Source of the DNA: an uncultured Bacteroidaceae bacterium
GTDB taxonomy: Bacteria > Bacteroidota > Bacteroidia > Bacteroidales > Bacteroidaceae
Length of the DNA: 35,368 bases
Direction: 5' to 3'
Assembly: GCA_934271655.1 (NCBI GenBank)
Contig: CAKQRW010000036.1
Location: 1-35,368, forward strand
The position numbers and the translations under genes are program-made. Positions 16,621 to 25,377 of this stretch are shown here, one piece after another. Numbering within the stretch: position 1 is the first letter of the stretch; each line of letters opens with the position of its first letter. The notes beneath the pieces are model-generated. The model was not told the origin of the DNA. It saw nothing but the letters and a program-made list of their open reading frames with translations, and did not search any database.

Positions 16621-16909
16621 AAATGCCATTCACAACACCCGTTTTCATTCAAGCAAAGCCGCTTTTGACGGCAAATTGGTCACACCAGCCAAATTTTTCC
16701 CAATGTTTTTTCTTTATAAGGAATAATAATATTAAATTTGCAAATTGTAAGGCAATAGCGGCCTGACCATCAAGCCCAGCATCACATCCAGCCTGCATCA
16801 ACAAGAGCAGACCCAAATGAGACGGCGGCAATAAAACGCGGCAACAACCCCAAAAGACCGCGGCAACAAAATGCCAATATAATACTGAAGATAATAAAAC
16901 ACAAATATA
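16621..16909. other. Intergenic region and leader of thrS
   Basis: Holds the thrS promoter (-7 at 16733-16740) and about 165 bases of A-rich leader. GCGGCAA is repeated near 16826, 16840 and 16860. I see no T-box, tRNA-like element or terminator. Confidence 0.5.
16706..16740 (+). promoter_or_regulatory. thrS promoter
   Basis: TAAATTTG at 16733-16740 matches TAnnTTTG. A T-run (16706-16711) is near the -33 position. The predicted leader to the ATG at 16910 is long, about 165 bases. Confidence 0.5.
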
Positions 16910-18853
16910 ATGATAAAGATTACATTTCCTGACAACTCAGTGCGCGAGTATGAAGCTGGCGTCACTGGCCTGCAGATAGCAGAAAGCATCAGCCAGCGTC
17001 TGGCACAAGATGTCATAGCATGCGGCGTCAACGGCGAGACAACAGAGCTCAACCGCCCTATCAACGAGGACGCCACAATAGCCCTGTACAAGTTTGACGA
17101 CGCGGAAGGCAAGCACGCCTTCTGGCACACCTCAGCACACCTCATGGCCGAAGCCATAGAGGAACTCTACCCAGGCACACAGTTCGGCATAGGACCAGCC
17201 ATTGAGAACGGCTTCTACTACGACGTGATGCCACCAGAGGGCGTGAAGCTGAGCGATGCCGACTTCCCAAAGATAGAGAAGAAGATGCAGGAGCTCCAGC
17301 AGAAGAAAGAGCCGCTGGTACGCAAAGACATATCAAAAGACGAGGTGATGAAGCTCTTCGCCTCTAAAGGACAGACCTACAAGAACGAGCTTATCGCCGA
17401 ACTGGAAGACGGACACATCACCACATACACACAGGGCAACTACATTGACCTCTGCAAGGGCCCGCACCTCATGAGCACAGCGCCCATCAAGGCCTTCAAG
17501 CTGCTCTCACTCGCGGCTGCCTACTGGCGCGGCGACGAGAAGCGCCCTATGATGACACGCATCTATGGCATCTCGTTCCCAAAGAAGAAAATGCTGGACG
17601 AGTATCTCGTGGCTCTTGAAGAGGCCAAGAAGCGCGACCACCGCAAGATAGGCAAGGAGATGGAGCTCTTCATGTTCTCAGAGCGCGTGGGCAAAGGCCT
17701 GCCTATGTGGCTGCCAAAGGGCACAGCGCTCCGCATACGCCTGCAGGACTTCCTCCGCAAGATACAGAAGCGCTATGGCTACCAGGAGGTGATGACACCA
17801 CACATCGGCGGCAAGAACCTCTATGTCACATCAGGCCACTGGGACCACTACGGCAAGGACTCCTTCCAGCCAATACAGACACCAGAGGAAGGCGAGGAAT
17901 ATCTGCTCAAACCAATGAACTGCCCTCACCACTGTGAGATATTCGCATGCACACCACGATCATACAAGGACCTGCCTTTCCGCTGCGCAGAGTTCGGCAC
18001 AGTATACCGCTACGAGCAGTCGGGCGAGCTGCACGGACTGACACGCGTGCGCTCATTCACACAGGACGATGCGCACATCTTCTGCCGCCCAGACCAGGTG
18101 AAGGATGAGTTCCTCCGCGTGATGGACATCATCGGCATCATCTTCAAGGCCCTTGACTTCAAGGATTTCGACGCGCAGATATCTCTCCGCGACCCAAACA
18201 ACAAGGAGAAGTACATCGGTTCTGACGAGGTATGGGAAGAGGCAGAGAATGCCATCATCGAGGCCTGCGCAGAGAAGGGACTCAAGACACGCACCGAGTT
18301 GGGCGAGGCTGCGTTCTACGGCCCTAAGCTCGACTTCATGATAAAGGACGCGCTCGGCCGCCGCTGGCAGCTCGGAACCATACAGGTAGACTACAACCTG
18401 CCAGAGCGCTTCCAACTCGAATATACAGGAGCAGACAACAAGAAACACCGCCCCGTGATGATACACCGCGCGCCGTTTGGATCAATGGAACGCTTCATCG
18501 CCGTGCTCATCGAGCACACAGCCGGACACTTCCCTCTCTGGCTCACACCAGACCAGGTAGTGGTGCTCCCTATCTCAGAGAAATTCAACGACTATGCCGA
18601 GAAGGTGGCAGAGACACTCAACCAGCAGGAGGTGCGCACCATCGTCGACGCACGCAACGAGAAGATAGGACGCAAGATACGAGACAACGAGATCAAACAC
18701 GTGCCTTACATGCTCGTAGTGGGCGAGAAAGAAGCAGCCGAAGGCACCGTAAACGTGAGAAAACAGGGCACTCAGGCACAGGAAACAATGAAAATTGACG
18801 ATTTTGCAAAGAAAATTCAAGAAGAAGTTCGTCAAATGACGGAAAATTTCTAA
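16910..18853 (+). CDS. thrS: Threonine-tRNA ligase
   Basis: Charges tRNA-Thr with threonine. The 647 residues match bacterial ThrRS. Domains in order: TGS (about 1-60), editing domain with HTSAH (His73, His77) and the later CKGPHL motif, class II catalytic core with the zinc-site segment MNCPHHCEIF and motif 2 (FRCAEFGTVYRYE ... RVRSFTQDDAHIF), motif 3 (HRAPFGSMERFIAVL), and the C-terminal anticodon-binding domain (VVVLPISEKFNDYA). All catalytic elements are present. Its stop codon TAA is part of a promoter element for infC (18851-18858). It heads the translation cluster thrS-infC-rpmI-rplT. Confidence 0.98.
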   Translation: MIKITFPDNSVREYEAGVTGLQIAESISQRLAQDVIACGVNGETTELNRPINEDATIALYKFDDAEGKHAFWHTSAHLMAEAIEELYPGTQFGIGPAIENGFYYDVMPPEGVKLSDADFPKIEKKMQELQQKKEPLVRKDISKDEVMKLFASKGQTYKNELIAELEDGHITTYTQGNYIDLCKGPHLMSTAPIKAFKLLSLAAAYWRGDEKRPMMTRIYGISFPKKKMLDEYLVALEEAKKRDHRKIGKEMELFMFSERVGKGLPMWLPKGTALRIRLQDFLRKIQKRYGYQEVMTPHIGGKNLYVTSGHWDHYGKDSFQPIQTPEEGEEYLLKPMNCPHHCEIFACTPRSYKDLPFRCAEFGTVYRYEQSGELHGLTRVRSFTQDDAHIFCRPDQVKDEFLRVMDIIGIIFKALDFKDFDAQISLRDPNNKEKYIGSDEVWEEAENAIIEACAEKGLKTRTELGEAAFYGPKLDFMIKDALGRRWQLGTIQVDYNLPERFQLEYTGADNKKHRPVMIHRAPFGSMERFIAVLIEHTAGHFPLWLTPDQVVVLPISEKFNDYAEKVAETLNQQEVRTIVDARNEKIGRKIRDNEIKHVPYMLVVGEKEAAEGTVNVRKQGTQAQETMKIDDFAKKIQEEVRQMTENF

Positions 18854-18858
18854 CTTTG
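18828..18858 (+). promoter_or_regulatory. Internal promoter for infC-rpmI-rplT overlapping the thrS stop
   Basis: TTCG (18828-18831), a 19-base spacer, then TAACTTTG (18851-18858). The first three bases of the -7 element are the thrS stop codon. This would let infC and the ribosomal protein genes be transcribed independently of thrS. Confidence 0.65.
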
Positions 18859-18923
18859 CAGTCGGAAAATATTTTAAACAACATAAAACTTAACATTCAT
18901 ACCGAAGGAACAAGATCAACTTA

Positions 18924-19607
18924 ATGAAAGGTGACAATAAAAAACAGCAGTACAGAATCAACGAACAGATTCGAGTACATGACGTGAGAATAGTTGGAGA
19001 GGACATCGAGTCAACCGTGATGACAACTCGTGAAGCCCTCCGTCTTGCAGACGAGAAAGGCGTAGACCTGGTGGAAATCTCCCCTAACGCACAGCCTCCG
19101 GTATGTCGACTGATCGACTACTCCAAGTTCCTCTACCAGCAGAAGAAGAAGGCCAAGGAACTGAAAGCTAAGCAAGTCAAAGTTGAAGTTAAGGAAATAC
19201 GTTTCGGACCTCAGACAGGCGACGCCGACTATGCCTTCAAGCTCAAGCACGCACAGGAATTCCTGAGCGACGGCAACAAGGTGAAGGCTTACGTCTTCTT
19301 CAAGGGACGCTCCATCGTCTTCAAGGAGCAGGGCGAGGTGCTTCTCCTCCGTTTCGCCAACGACCTGGAGGAGCTCGCCAAGGTGGAGAGCATGCCTTCG
19401 CTCGAAGGAAAGAAGATGTTCCTCACCCTCTCTCCAAAGAAAGCGGGACAGCCCAAGAAGAGCCAGCAGAAAAGAGACAACGAGGCGGCAGAAGCCCAGG
19501 TGAAAGCCGAGCAAAAAGCTCAGGCAGAAGCCGAGAGCAGCAAGCCAAATCCCAACAGCCCTTTCGCAGGACTGGCAGACAAGCTCGCTGGCAAAGAGGA
19601 GAAATAA
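18924..19607 (+). CDS. infC: Translation initiation factor IF-3
   Basis: Binds the 30S subunit, blocks premature subunit joining and checks start codon and initiator tRNA. At 227 residues it is longer than E. coli IF-3 (180) because of a C-terminal Lys/Gln/Ala/Glu-rich tail (about residues 175-227). The N-domain contains YRINEQIR...VRIVGE and LVEISPNAQPPVCRLIDYSKFLYQQKKK. The C-domain contains KEIRFGPQTGDADYAFKLKHAQEFL and KAYVFFKGR. The start is an ordinary ATG, unlike the AUU of E. coli infC, so start-codon autoregulation is not indicated. It is followed by rpmI after 80 bases. Confidence 0.97.
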   Translation: MKGDNKKQQYRINEQIRVHDVRIVGEDIESTVMTTREALRLADEKGVDLVEISPNAQPPVCRLIDYSKFLYQQKKKAKELKAKQVKVEVKEIRFGPQTGDADYAFKLKHAQEFLSDGNKVKAYVFFKGRSIVFKEQGEVLLLRFANDLEELAKVESMPSLEGKKMFLTLSPKKAGQPKKSQQKRDNEAAEAQVKAEQKAQAEAESSKPNPNSPFAGLADKLAGKEEK

Positions 19608-19687
19608 CACCACTGAACGACTAAAGGTGCGTAACGCCCTGGTATATGCGTTGCCACCACATTATTAATAATTAAATACATAAAAAA

Positions 19688-19885
19688 ATGCCAAAAGTTA
19701 AAACTAAATCCGCTGCAAAAAAGCGTTTCAAGCTTACTGGAACAGGAAAGATCAAGCGTCAGCACGCTTATCACAGCCACATCTTGACAAAGAAGACTAA
19801 GAAGCAGAAGAGAAATCTCGACCACAGCGCCATTGTCGTGAAGGCAAACCGTCGCCAGGTTCGCGAGCAGCTCTGCCTCGCTTAA
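19688..19885 (+). CDS. rpmI: 50S ribosomal protein L35
   Basis: A 65-residue, strongly basic protein with the diagnostic start MPKVKTKSAAKKRFKLTGTG and the KRQHAYHSHILTKKTKKQKR segment of L35. It is a component of the large subunit. Arginine codons are mostly CGT/CGC here, in contrast to AGG/AGA in neighbouring non-ribosomal genes, as expected for high expression. It lies between infC and rplT as in most bacteria, but the gap to rplT is unusually long (210 bases) and structured. Confidence 0.97.
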   Translation: MPKVKTKSAAKKRFKLTGTGKIKRQHAYHSHILTKKTKKQKRNLDHSAIVVKANRRQVREQLCLA

Positions 19886-19927
19886 TCAATCCGACCAACG
19901 CAAGAAGCATTCCCGCAACGCTTGACG

Positions 19928-20074
19928 GGCATCGGGCGCAAGCCCGCATGGACATCATGCACAGAATGGAAAACAGCTATGCGTGTTCGTGAGAACAAAA
20001 CATCAACAGTAAGAATTTAACTTAAAGTTTAACCGACTTGTTAGCTCCCAAGTACGTCAAGGACGTCGCTAACA
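19928..20074 (+). promoter_or_regulatory. Candidate structured leader RNA upstream of rplT
   Basis: Three hairpins lie in the 210-base gap. The first is CGGGC-GCAA-GCCCG (19933-19946). The second is TGTTC-GTGA-GAACA (19984-19997). The third is a two-part stem in which TGTTAGC (20039-20045) pairs perfectly with GCTAACA (20068-20074), enclosing ACGTC-AAG-GACGT (20054-20066). The first two loops are GNRA tetraloops. The last helix ends 21 bases before the rplT ATG. L20 and L35 operons are autoregulated by L20 through leader structures in other phyla, so the same role is inferred here. Confidence 0.5.
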
Positions 20075-20095
20075 TTCAAAAAACAACAAAAAATT

Positions 20096-20440
20096 ATGCC
20101 AAGATCAGTAAATCATGTTGCATCACGCGCTCGTCGCAAGAAGATTCTGAAGCGTGTTAAGGGTCAGTTCGGCGCTCGCAAGAACGTTTGGACCGTTGCT
20201 AAAAATGCCTACGAGAAGGGCCTCACTTATGCGTTTGCAGACCGTCGTCGCAAGAAGCGCGAGTTCCGTGCTCTCTGGATTCAGCGTATCAACGCTGCAG
20301 CTCGCATCGAGGGTATGTCATACTCACAGCTCATGGGTGCGCTCCACAAGGCAGGCATCGAAATCAACCGTAAGACTCTTGCTTACCTTGCTGTAAACAA
20401 CGCAGAGGCATTCAAGGCTATCGTTGAGAAGGTAAAGTAA
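20096..20440 (+). CDS. rplT: 50S ribosomal protein L20
   Basis: A 114-residue basic protein needed early in assembly of the large subunit. It begins MPRSVNHVASRARRKKILKR and contains the conserved KGQFGARKNVWTVAKNAYEKGL, YAFADRRRKKREFRALWIQRINAAAR and SYSQLMGALHKAGIEINRK segments. In several bacteria L20 also represses its own operon; the structured gap upstream suggests that possibility here. A strong terminator follows within 25 bases and ends the translation cluster. Confidence 0.98.
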   Translation: MPRSVNHVASRARRKKILKRVKGQFGARKNVWTVAKNAYEKGLTYAFADRRRKKREFRALWIQRINAAARIEGMSYSQLMGALHKAGIEINRKTLAYLAVNNAEAFKAIVEKVK

Positions 20441-20462
20441 GTAAAACGACATCAAGTTACTA

Positions 20463-20502
20463 GAATAAAGCATCTTTCTCATGCAGAAAGATGCTTTTAT
20501 TC
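20463..20502 (+). terminator. Intrinsic terminator of the rplT operon
   Basis: A 17-base left arm (20463-20479, GAATAAAGCATCTTTCT) pairs with 20485-20502, which carries one extra T, around a five-base loop. The right arm itself contains TTTT. It is strong and probably works in both directions. Confidence 0.85.
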
Positions 20503-20509
20503 TTATAGA

Positions 20510-20572
20510 GCGGCCAACACACACTCGGCCAAAGCGGCCAACACACACTCGGCCAGAGAGCCAACACTCTCT
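20510..20572. repeat. 24-bp tandem repeat
   Basis: Two units (20510-20533 and 20534-20557), each beginning GCGGCCAACACACACTCGGC, with a partial third (GAGCCAACACT, from about 20558). It lies between the rplT terminator and fabD. Confidence 0.8.
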
Positions 20573-20707
20573 TTACCCATGGCCTATAAGCTCTTGCCTA
20601 TAGCGCCACAACACTATTTATTATAAATCACCTGTTCTCCGCCCTGTCTCACCAAGCGTAAGCGTGGGCGAGAGACAAAGAATAATAAACCAAACAATCT
20701 AACAATT

Positions 20708-21595
20708 ATGAAAGCATTTGTTTTTCCAGGTCAGGGTGCCCAGTTTACCGGAATGGGCAAAGACCTTTACGAATCAAGCCCTGTAGCAAAGGAACTTTTT
20801 GACAAGGCAAACGAAATTCTGGGTTTTGAAATAACAAAGATAATGTTCGAAGGCACAGCAGAGGAGCTGAAGCAGACCAAGGTCACACAGCCAGCAGTGT
20901 TCCTCCATTCTGTCATCAAGGCCATCTGCCTCGGAGACGCATTCGACGCCGACATGGTAGGCGGACACTCACTCGGTGAGTTCTCAGCACTCGTAGCAGC
21001 AGGCGCTCTCTCATTCGAGGACGGCCTCAAGCTCGTGTCAAAGCGCGCCATGGCCATGCAGAAGGCCTGCGAGGCAGCTCCATCCACTATGGCAGCCATC
21101 ATCGGCCTTGACGACGCAAAGATAGAGGAGGTATGCGCTTCTATATCCAAGCCAGGCAACATCGTGGTGCCAGCCAACTACAACAACCCAGGCCAGCTGG
21201 TCATCTCGGGCAACGTGGAGGCCATCAAGGAGGCTTGCGAGGCTCTGAAGGCAGCAGGTGCCAAGCGCGCTCTCCCACTCCAAGTAGGCGGAGCATTCCA
21301 CTCACCACTCATGCAGCCAGCCAAGGACGAGCTCCAGGCAGCCATCGAGGCCACAGCATTCTCCACTCCTAAGGTACCTGTATACCAGAACGTGGACGCC
21401 AAGGCTCACACCAACCCAGAGGAGATCAAGCAGAACCTCATAGCCCAGCTCACAGCTCCAGTCAAGTGGACATACGAGGTGCAGGCCATGATAGCAGCAG
21501 GCGCCACAGAGTTCACAGAATGTGGCCCAGGCCGTGCCCTTCAGGGAATGATAGCCAAGATAGACAGAAACGTTGCCGTAAGCGGTATTTCATAA
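20708..21595 (+). CDS. fabD: Malonyl-CoA:ACP transacylase
   Basis: Transfers malonate from CoA to acyl-carrier protein to feed fatty acid elongation in the cytoplasm. The 295 residues fit the family. FPGQGAQFTGMG is at the N-terminus, the nucleophile elbow is GGHSLGEFSA with Ser88, catalytic His198 lies in GGAFHSPLM, and ECGPGRALQGMI marks the C-terminal part. All active-site residues are present. The amylase gene follows after 28 bases, so the two may be co-transcribed though functionally unrelated. No other fatty-acid genes lie in the window. Confidence 0.97.
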   Translation: MKAFVFPGQGAQFTGMGKDLYESSPVAKELFDKANEILGFEITKIMFEGTAEELKQTKVTQPAVFLHSVIKAICLGDAFDADMVGGHSLGEFSALVAAGALSFEDGLKLVSKRAMAMQKACEAAPSTMAAIIGLDDAKIEEVCASISKPGNIVVPANYNNPGQLVISGNVEAIKEACEALKAAGAKRALPLQVGGAFHSPLMQPAKDELQAAIEATAFSTPKVPVYQNVDAKAHTNPEEIKQNLIAQLTAPVKWTYEVQAMIAAGATEFTECGPGRALQGMIAKIDRNVAVSGIS

Positions 21596-21623
21596 CAACT
21601 GAAAATACCACTATCAGCAATAT

Positions 21624-23312
21624 ATGGATAAACTTGTCATATACCAAGTTTTCACCCGTCTCTTTGGTGCCGATGCCAGCAAGAATGTCAGCAACGGCAC
21701 CAAAAGAGAGAACGGATGTGGAAAGATGGCAGACTTCACAACCGCCGCTCTTGAAGAGGTGAAAAAGCTTGGCGCCACACACATATGGTACACAGGCCTC
21801 ATTGAGCATGCCACAAAGACTGACTACAGCCAGTATGGCATAGCCAAAGACCACCCCGCCATTGTCAAGGGACGTGCAGGAAGCCCGTATGCCATAAAGG
21901 ACTATTACGACATCGACCCCGACCTCGCCACCAAGGTGCCAGAGCGCATGAAGGAGTTTGAGCGTCTGGTCATGCGCACACATCGCGCCGACCTCAAGAT
22001 GATCATGGACTTTGTGCCCAACCACGTGGCAAGGCAGTATCATTCCGACGCCAAGCCGGAAGGCGTGCGCGACCTGGGAGAGGATGACGACAAGACGATG
22101 CTGTTCAACACGCATAACAATTTTTACTATCTTCCAGGCACTACCTTCACCCCCAGCTTCTCCCTCAACGACGAGGAGCAGGGCAAATATGTAGAGTCGC
22201 CTGCCCGCGTCACAGGCAACGACTGCTTCACCCAGTGGGTGAGCGCCAACGACTGGTACGAGACTGTGAAGCTCAACTACGGAGTGGACTACCAGGGAAG
22301 CCACCAGCTCATCTTCTGCCCGTCCACACCAGACACATGGCTGAAGATGCGCGACATACTGCTCTTCTGGGCCAGCAAGGGCATCGACGGATTCCGTTGC
22401 GACATGGCCGAGATGGTGCCATGCGACTTCTGGGGATGGGTCATCCCACAGGTCAAGGCCAAGTATCCCGACATCATCTTCATCGCCGAGATATACAATC
22501 CGCATGAGTACCGCAACTACATCTATCGCGGCCACTTCGACTATCTCTACGACAAGGTGGGCATGTACGACACGCTCCGCGGCGTCATAGGCGGACAGTC
22601 GGCCATGGGCATCACGGGAGCATGGCAGAGTGTGGACGACATACAAGGCCACATGCTCAATTTCCTAGAGAACCACGACGAGCAGCGTCTGGCCTCGCAG
22701 TTCTTTGCGGGCGACGCAGAGAAGGGCAAGCCTGCCCTGCTTGTCAGCGCGCTTCTCAACACCAACCCGATGATGGTCTATTTCGGACAGGAACTGGGCG
22801 AGCAGGGCATGTACTCCGAGGGCTTCAGCGGACAGGACGGACGCACTACCATCTTCGACTACTGGACTATCGACCTCATCAGAAGATGGAGAAACAACAA
22901 TAAGTTTGACGGCGCGCTCCTATCGAAGGAAGAGAAAGACCTGCACAATTTCTACTCTAAGGTATTGAACATCTGCAACAAGGAGAAGGCCATCCGCGAA
23001 GGCTCTTTCTTTGATGTCATGTATGTCAACTACGACAGCGGCATGGACCAGCATCGCCAGTACGCCTTTCTGCGCAAGGCCGGCAAGGAACTCATCATCG
23101 TCGTAGCCAATTTCGCTGGCGAGACAGCACGCTCATGGGTGAAGATTCCTGCCCACGCTTTCGACTGCATGGACATACCTGCAAGCCCCGAACCACGTTC
23201 ATGCAAGGACCTGCTCACGGGAAAGAAGGAAGAGAAAGTGCTTATGCCCGACACCTCTTTCTACGTCGAGCTGCCAGCACACGGTGGCAAGGTATTGAAA
23301 TTCAAGCTTTGA
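21624..23312 (+). CDS. Glycoside hydrolase family 13 alpha-amylase/glycosidase, cytoplasmic
   Basis: A 562-residue TIM-barrel hydrolase acting on alpha-glucans. Conserved GH13 regions: region I DFVPNH (129-134), region II GFRCDMAE with nucleophile Asp260, region III FIAEIYNP with acid/base Glu289, and region IV NFLENHDEQR with Asp351. No signal peptide is present (it starts MDKLVIYQVFTRLFG), so it is probably cytoplasmic and works on imported oligosaccharides or stored glycogen; that role is inference. YQVFTRLFG is a common GH13 N-terminus. The exact bond specificity cannot be told. It is 28 bases after fabD and ends just before a strong terminator. Confidence 0.92.
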   Translation: MDKLVIYQVFTRLFGADASKNVSNGTKRENGCGKMADFTTAALEEVKKLGATHIWYTGLIEHATKTDYSQYGIAKDHPAIVKGRAGSPYAIKDYYDIDPDLATKVPERMKEFERLVMRTHRADLKMIMDFVPNHVARQYHSDAKPEGVRDLGEDDDKTMLFNTHNNFYYLPGTTFTPSFSLNDEEQGKYVESPARVTGNDCFTQWVSANDWYETVKLNYGVDYQGSHQLIFCPSTPDTWLKMRDILLFWASKGIDGFRCDMAEMVPCDFWGWVIPQVKAKYPDIIFIAEIYNPHEYRNYIYRGHFDYLYDKVGMYDTLRGVIGGQSAMGITGAWQSVDDIQGHMLNFLENHDEQRLASQFFAGDAEKGKPALLVSALLNTNPMMVYFGQELGEQGMYSEGFSGQDGRTTIFDYWTIDLIRRWRNNNKFDGALLSKEEKDLHNFYSKVLNICNKEKAIREGSFFDVMYVNYDSGMDQHRQYAFLRKAGKELIIVVANFAGETARSWVKIPAHAFDCMDIPASPEPRSCKDLLTGKKEEKVLMPDTSFYVELPAHGGKVLKFKL

Positions 23313-23336
23313 CAATTAAAACATTTATAGCATAAG

Positions 23337-23379
23337 AAAAGAGGGCGTGCCAACTTCCACAGTTGGCGCGCCCTCTTTT
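23337..23379 (+). terminator. Intrinsic terminator after the amylase gene
   Basis: AAAAGAGGGCG-T-GCCAAC (23337-23354) pairs with GTTGGC-G-CGCCCTCTTTT (23362-23379) around TTCCACA, with one mismatch. The right arm ends in a T-run. It lies between convergent genes and can also serve the DUF362 gene on the minus strand. Confidence 0.85.
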
Positions 23380-23468
23380 TATGTCTTAAAAAAAGATACG
23401 CTCTCTTGCAGAGACATGCACATTCTCTGCCTTGAACGCCTTACTTTTTATAACTCAGAAAAAGCCAA

Positions 23469-24413
23469 TCACTTGACCATCACCAGCTTATACTTCTTGC
23501 TTCCGAGTCCTATCCTCTCCGCATAGTCTGTGATATAAGTGCCATGCTGACGGTTGATACGCTCTATGAGCGGCTTCTCATCATCGCCAGGCGCGGCCTT
23601 ATGATTAAACACGAGGTCGAGGCAAGCCTGGTCGAGAGCCACAGGATCCGTACTGGCCAGTATGCCCATGTCTCTCAGCTTCGGGTCGGCTGGATGGCTG
23701 TCACAGTCACAGTCCACGCTCATGTTGTTCATCACATTTATATACACTATGTTACCCTTTCCGAAATACTCAGCCACAGCCTGCGCCGCAGCAGCCATGC
23801 TCTCAAGAAAGTCATCCTGCTCAGGCAGGTTCTGCCACAGCTGCGAGGGGTCAGACACCTTGCCAGCCGTGTGAATATATGCCTTGCCGTCAGTAGAAGC
23901 CACTCCGATGCTCTGGTTCTTGAGCACGCCGCCAAAGCCGCCCATGGCGTGCCCCTTGAAATGTGCCAGGTTTATCATAAAGTCATAGTTGGCCAGATGC
24001 TCTCCCACGATGTCATACTTCAGATGCTTCTTGTCCTTGACAGGTATGCGCATCTGCCCATACTCGTCCATGAGGTCAACCGCCGCTATGGAGTCAAAAC
24101 CATGCGCATGTATCGTCTCCCAATGCTTTCCCTTGTCCTGGCGGCTGCCGCCATATGCCGTGCAGCACTCCACCAGCGTGCCGTTGACATCCTCCACGAG
24201 GTCGCGGATCAACGTAGGCTTCAGATAGTTGTTGCCACCCATCTCACCCGAACTTATCTTGACAGCCACATGCCCATGCGCGGGCACGCCAAGAGCCTTA
24301 TACACCCTCACCAACGACTCAGCACTTATCTCCTTCGTCATATACACCTTTGGCTGGGCTTGCAACGTCATGGCCCCTATCATGGCCAGCGCCGCAATAA
24401 ATATTTTTTTCAT
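23469..24413 (-). CDS. DUF362 domain-containing exported protein
   Basis: The 314 residues begin with a clear signal peptide (MKKIFIAALAMIGAMTLQAQ), which fixes the start at 24413; the frame is open further upstream but without plausible sequence. DUF362 hallmarks follow: NYLKPTLIRDLVEDVNGTLVEC, LMINLAHFKGHAMGGFGG-like text (FMINLAHFKGHAMGGFGGV), and MGILASTDPVALDQACLDLV near the C-terminus. A cysteine cluster VDCDCDSHP may bind metal. The ferredoxin-type 4Fe-4S cysteines found in some family members are not visible. The biochemical function of the family is unsettled. It is downstream of, and on the same strand as, the decarboxylase/cupin fusion (142 bases apart), so the two are probably co-transcribed. 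Confidence 0.88.
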   Translation of the reverse strand: MKKIFIAALAMIGAMTLQAQPKVYMTKEISAESLVRVYKALGVPAHGHVAVKISSGEMGGNNYLKPTLIRDLVEDVNGTLVECCTAYGGSRQDKGKHWETIHAHGFDSIAAVDLMDEYGQMRIPVKDKKHLKYDIVGEHLANYDFMINLAHFKGHAMGGFGGVLKNQSIGVASTDGKAYIHTAGKVSDPSQLWQNLPEQDDFLESMAAAAQAVAEYFGKGNIVYINVMNNMSVDCDCDSHPADPKLRDMGILASTDPVALDQACLDLVFNHKAAPGDDEKPLIERINRQHGTYITDYAERIGLGSKKYKLVMVK

Positions 24414-24555
24414 ACTGATTATCTTTTTATTATGATTATTTTGTCTCGTAGCAATGGCTGCTGTCTTCATTTCTGTACAGACAGGCCATTCCACACTCAG
24501 AGAGTCGCAATCCACACTCTTAGTCATGCGTCCTCCAGTCCTGCCAGCTCCCTAT

Positions 24556-25377
24556 TCAGCGCTGGCACGCCCTCTCATACTCCTCATCGCTCACAGGCTC
24601 AAGCCACTCATTAGACGTGTCCTCACCAACCACCTCAAAGGCCAGATGAGCGAACCAGCTGTCCTTGTCGGCTCCATGCCAATGCTTCACATTGGCAGGA
24701 ATATGTATCACGGTGCCAGGCAATATCTCCTGCGCAGGCTTGCCTTCCTCCTGATACCATCCGCGTCCGGCCACACCCACCAGCATCTGGCCACCGCCCT
24801 TCGAGGCATGATGCACATGCCAGTTGTTTCTGCAACCAGGCTCAAAGGTCACGTTGGCAAACGGTATCTGCTCCTTCGACACACGAGCCAGATAACTGTT
24901 TCCCTTGAAATACTTGGCATAAGCCTCATTAGGCTCGCCAACCGGGAAAATCATATCTCGCTGGAAAGCCGCCTTGGCATCCTCCCCCTTCACATCCTCT
25001 GCCCACACTTCCTTGGCCAGATTGAACGCGGCCCACGCCTTTGGCCAACCCGCATAGAAGGCCACATGCGTGATTATCTCCGCTATCTCCGTGCGCGTAA
25101 CGCCATTGTCCTTAGCCGACTGCAGATGAAATTTCAGCGAATTGTCTGTAATGCCCTGGCTCACCAGTGCCGTGACAGTCACCACGCTGCGGTCTCTCAG
25201 ACTCAGCAAATCGTTTCTGCTCCACACCTCACCGAAGAGAACATCATCGTTGAGCTGGGCAAACTTGGGGGCAAACTCCCCGAGCTGGTTGCGTCCAGCA
25301 GTCTGTACAATCTTTTTCTGTGCCATAACATTGATAGTTAACGAGGTTAACATGACGATCAGTACTACCCTTTTCAT
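24556..25377 (-). CDS. Exported carboxymuconolactone decarboxylase / cupin fusion
   Basis: The 273 residues begin with a signal peptide (MKRVVLIVMLTSLTINVMAQ). Residues about 30-125 are a gamma-type carboxymuconolactone decarboxylase domain (LFGEVWSRNDLLSLRDRSVV, GVTRTEIAEIITHVAFYAGW). It lacks the CxxC pair of peroxidase-type members. Residues about 150-250 are a cupin with likely metal ligands in NWHVHHASKGGGQML and IPANVKHWHG. This two-domain arrangement is known in bacteria, but the substrate is generally unknown. The exported location is notable for a family often drawn as cytoplasmic. It is the first gene of a probable two-gene unit with the DUF362 gene, transcribed away from the repeat-rich DNA at 25378-25560. 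Confidence 0.88.
   Translation of the reverse strand: MKRVVLIVMLTSLTINVMAQKKIVQTAGRNQLGEFAPKFAQLNDDVLFGEVWSRNDLLSLRDRSVVTVTALVSQGITDNSLKFHLQSAKDNGVTRTEIAEIITHVAFYAGWPKAWAAFNLAKEVWAEDVKGEDAKAAFQRDMIFPVGEPNEAYAKYFKGNSYLARVSKEQIPFANVTFEPGCRNNWHVHHASKGGGQMLVGVAGRGWYQEEGKPAQEILPGTVIHIPANVKHWHGADKDSWFAHLAFEVVGEDTSNEWLEPVSDEEYERACQR

Noticed and set aside
16741..16909. T-box leader before thrS
   Set aside because: No T-box consensus, antiterminator or terminator is visible; the element is rare outside Firmicutes.
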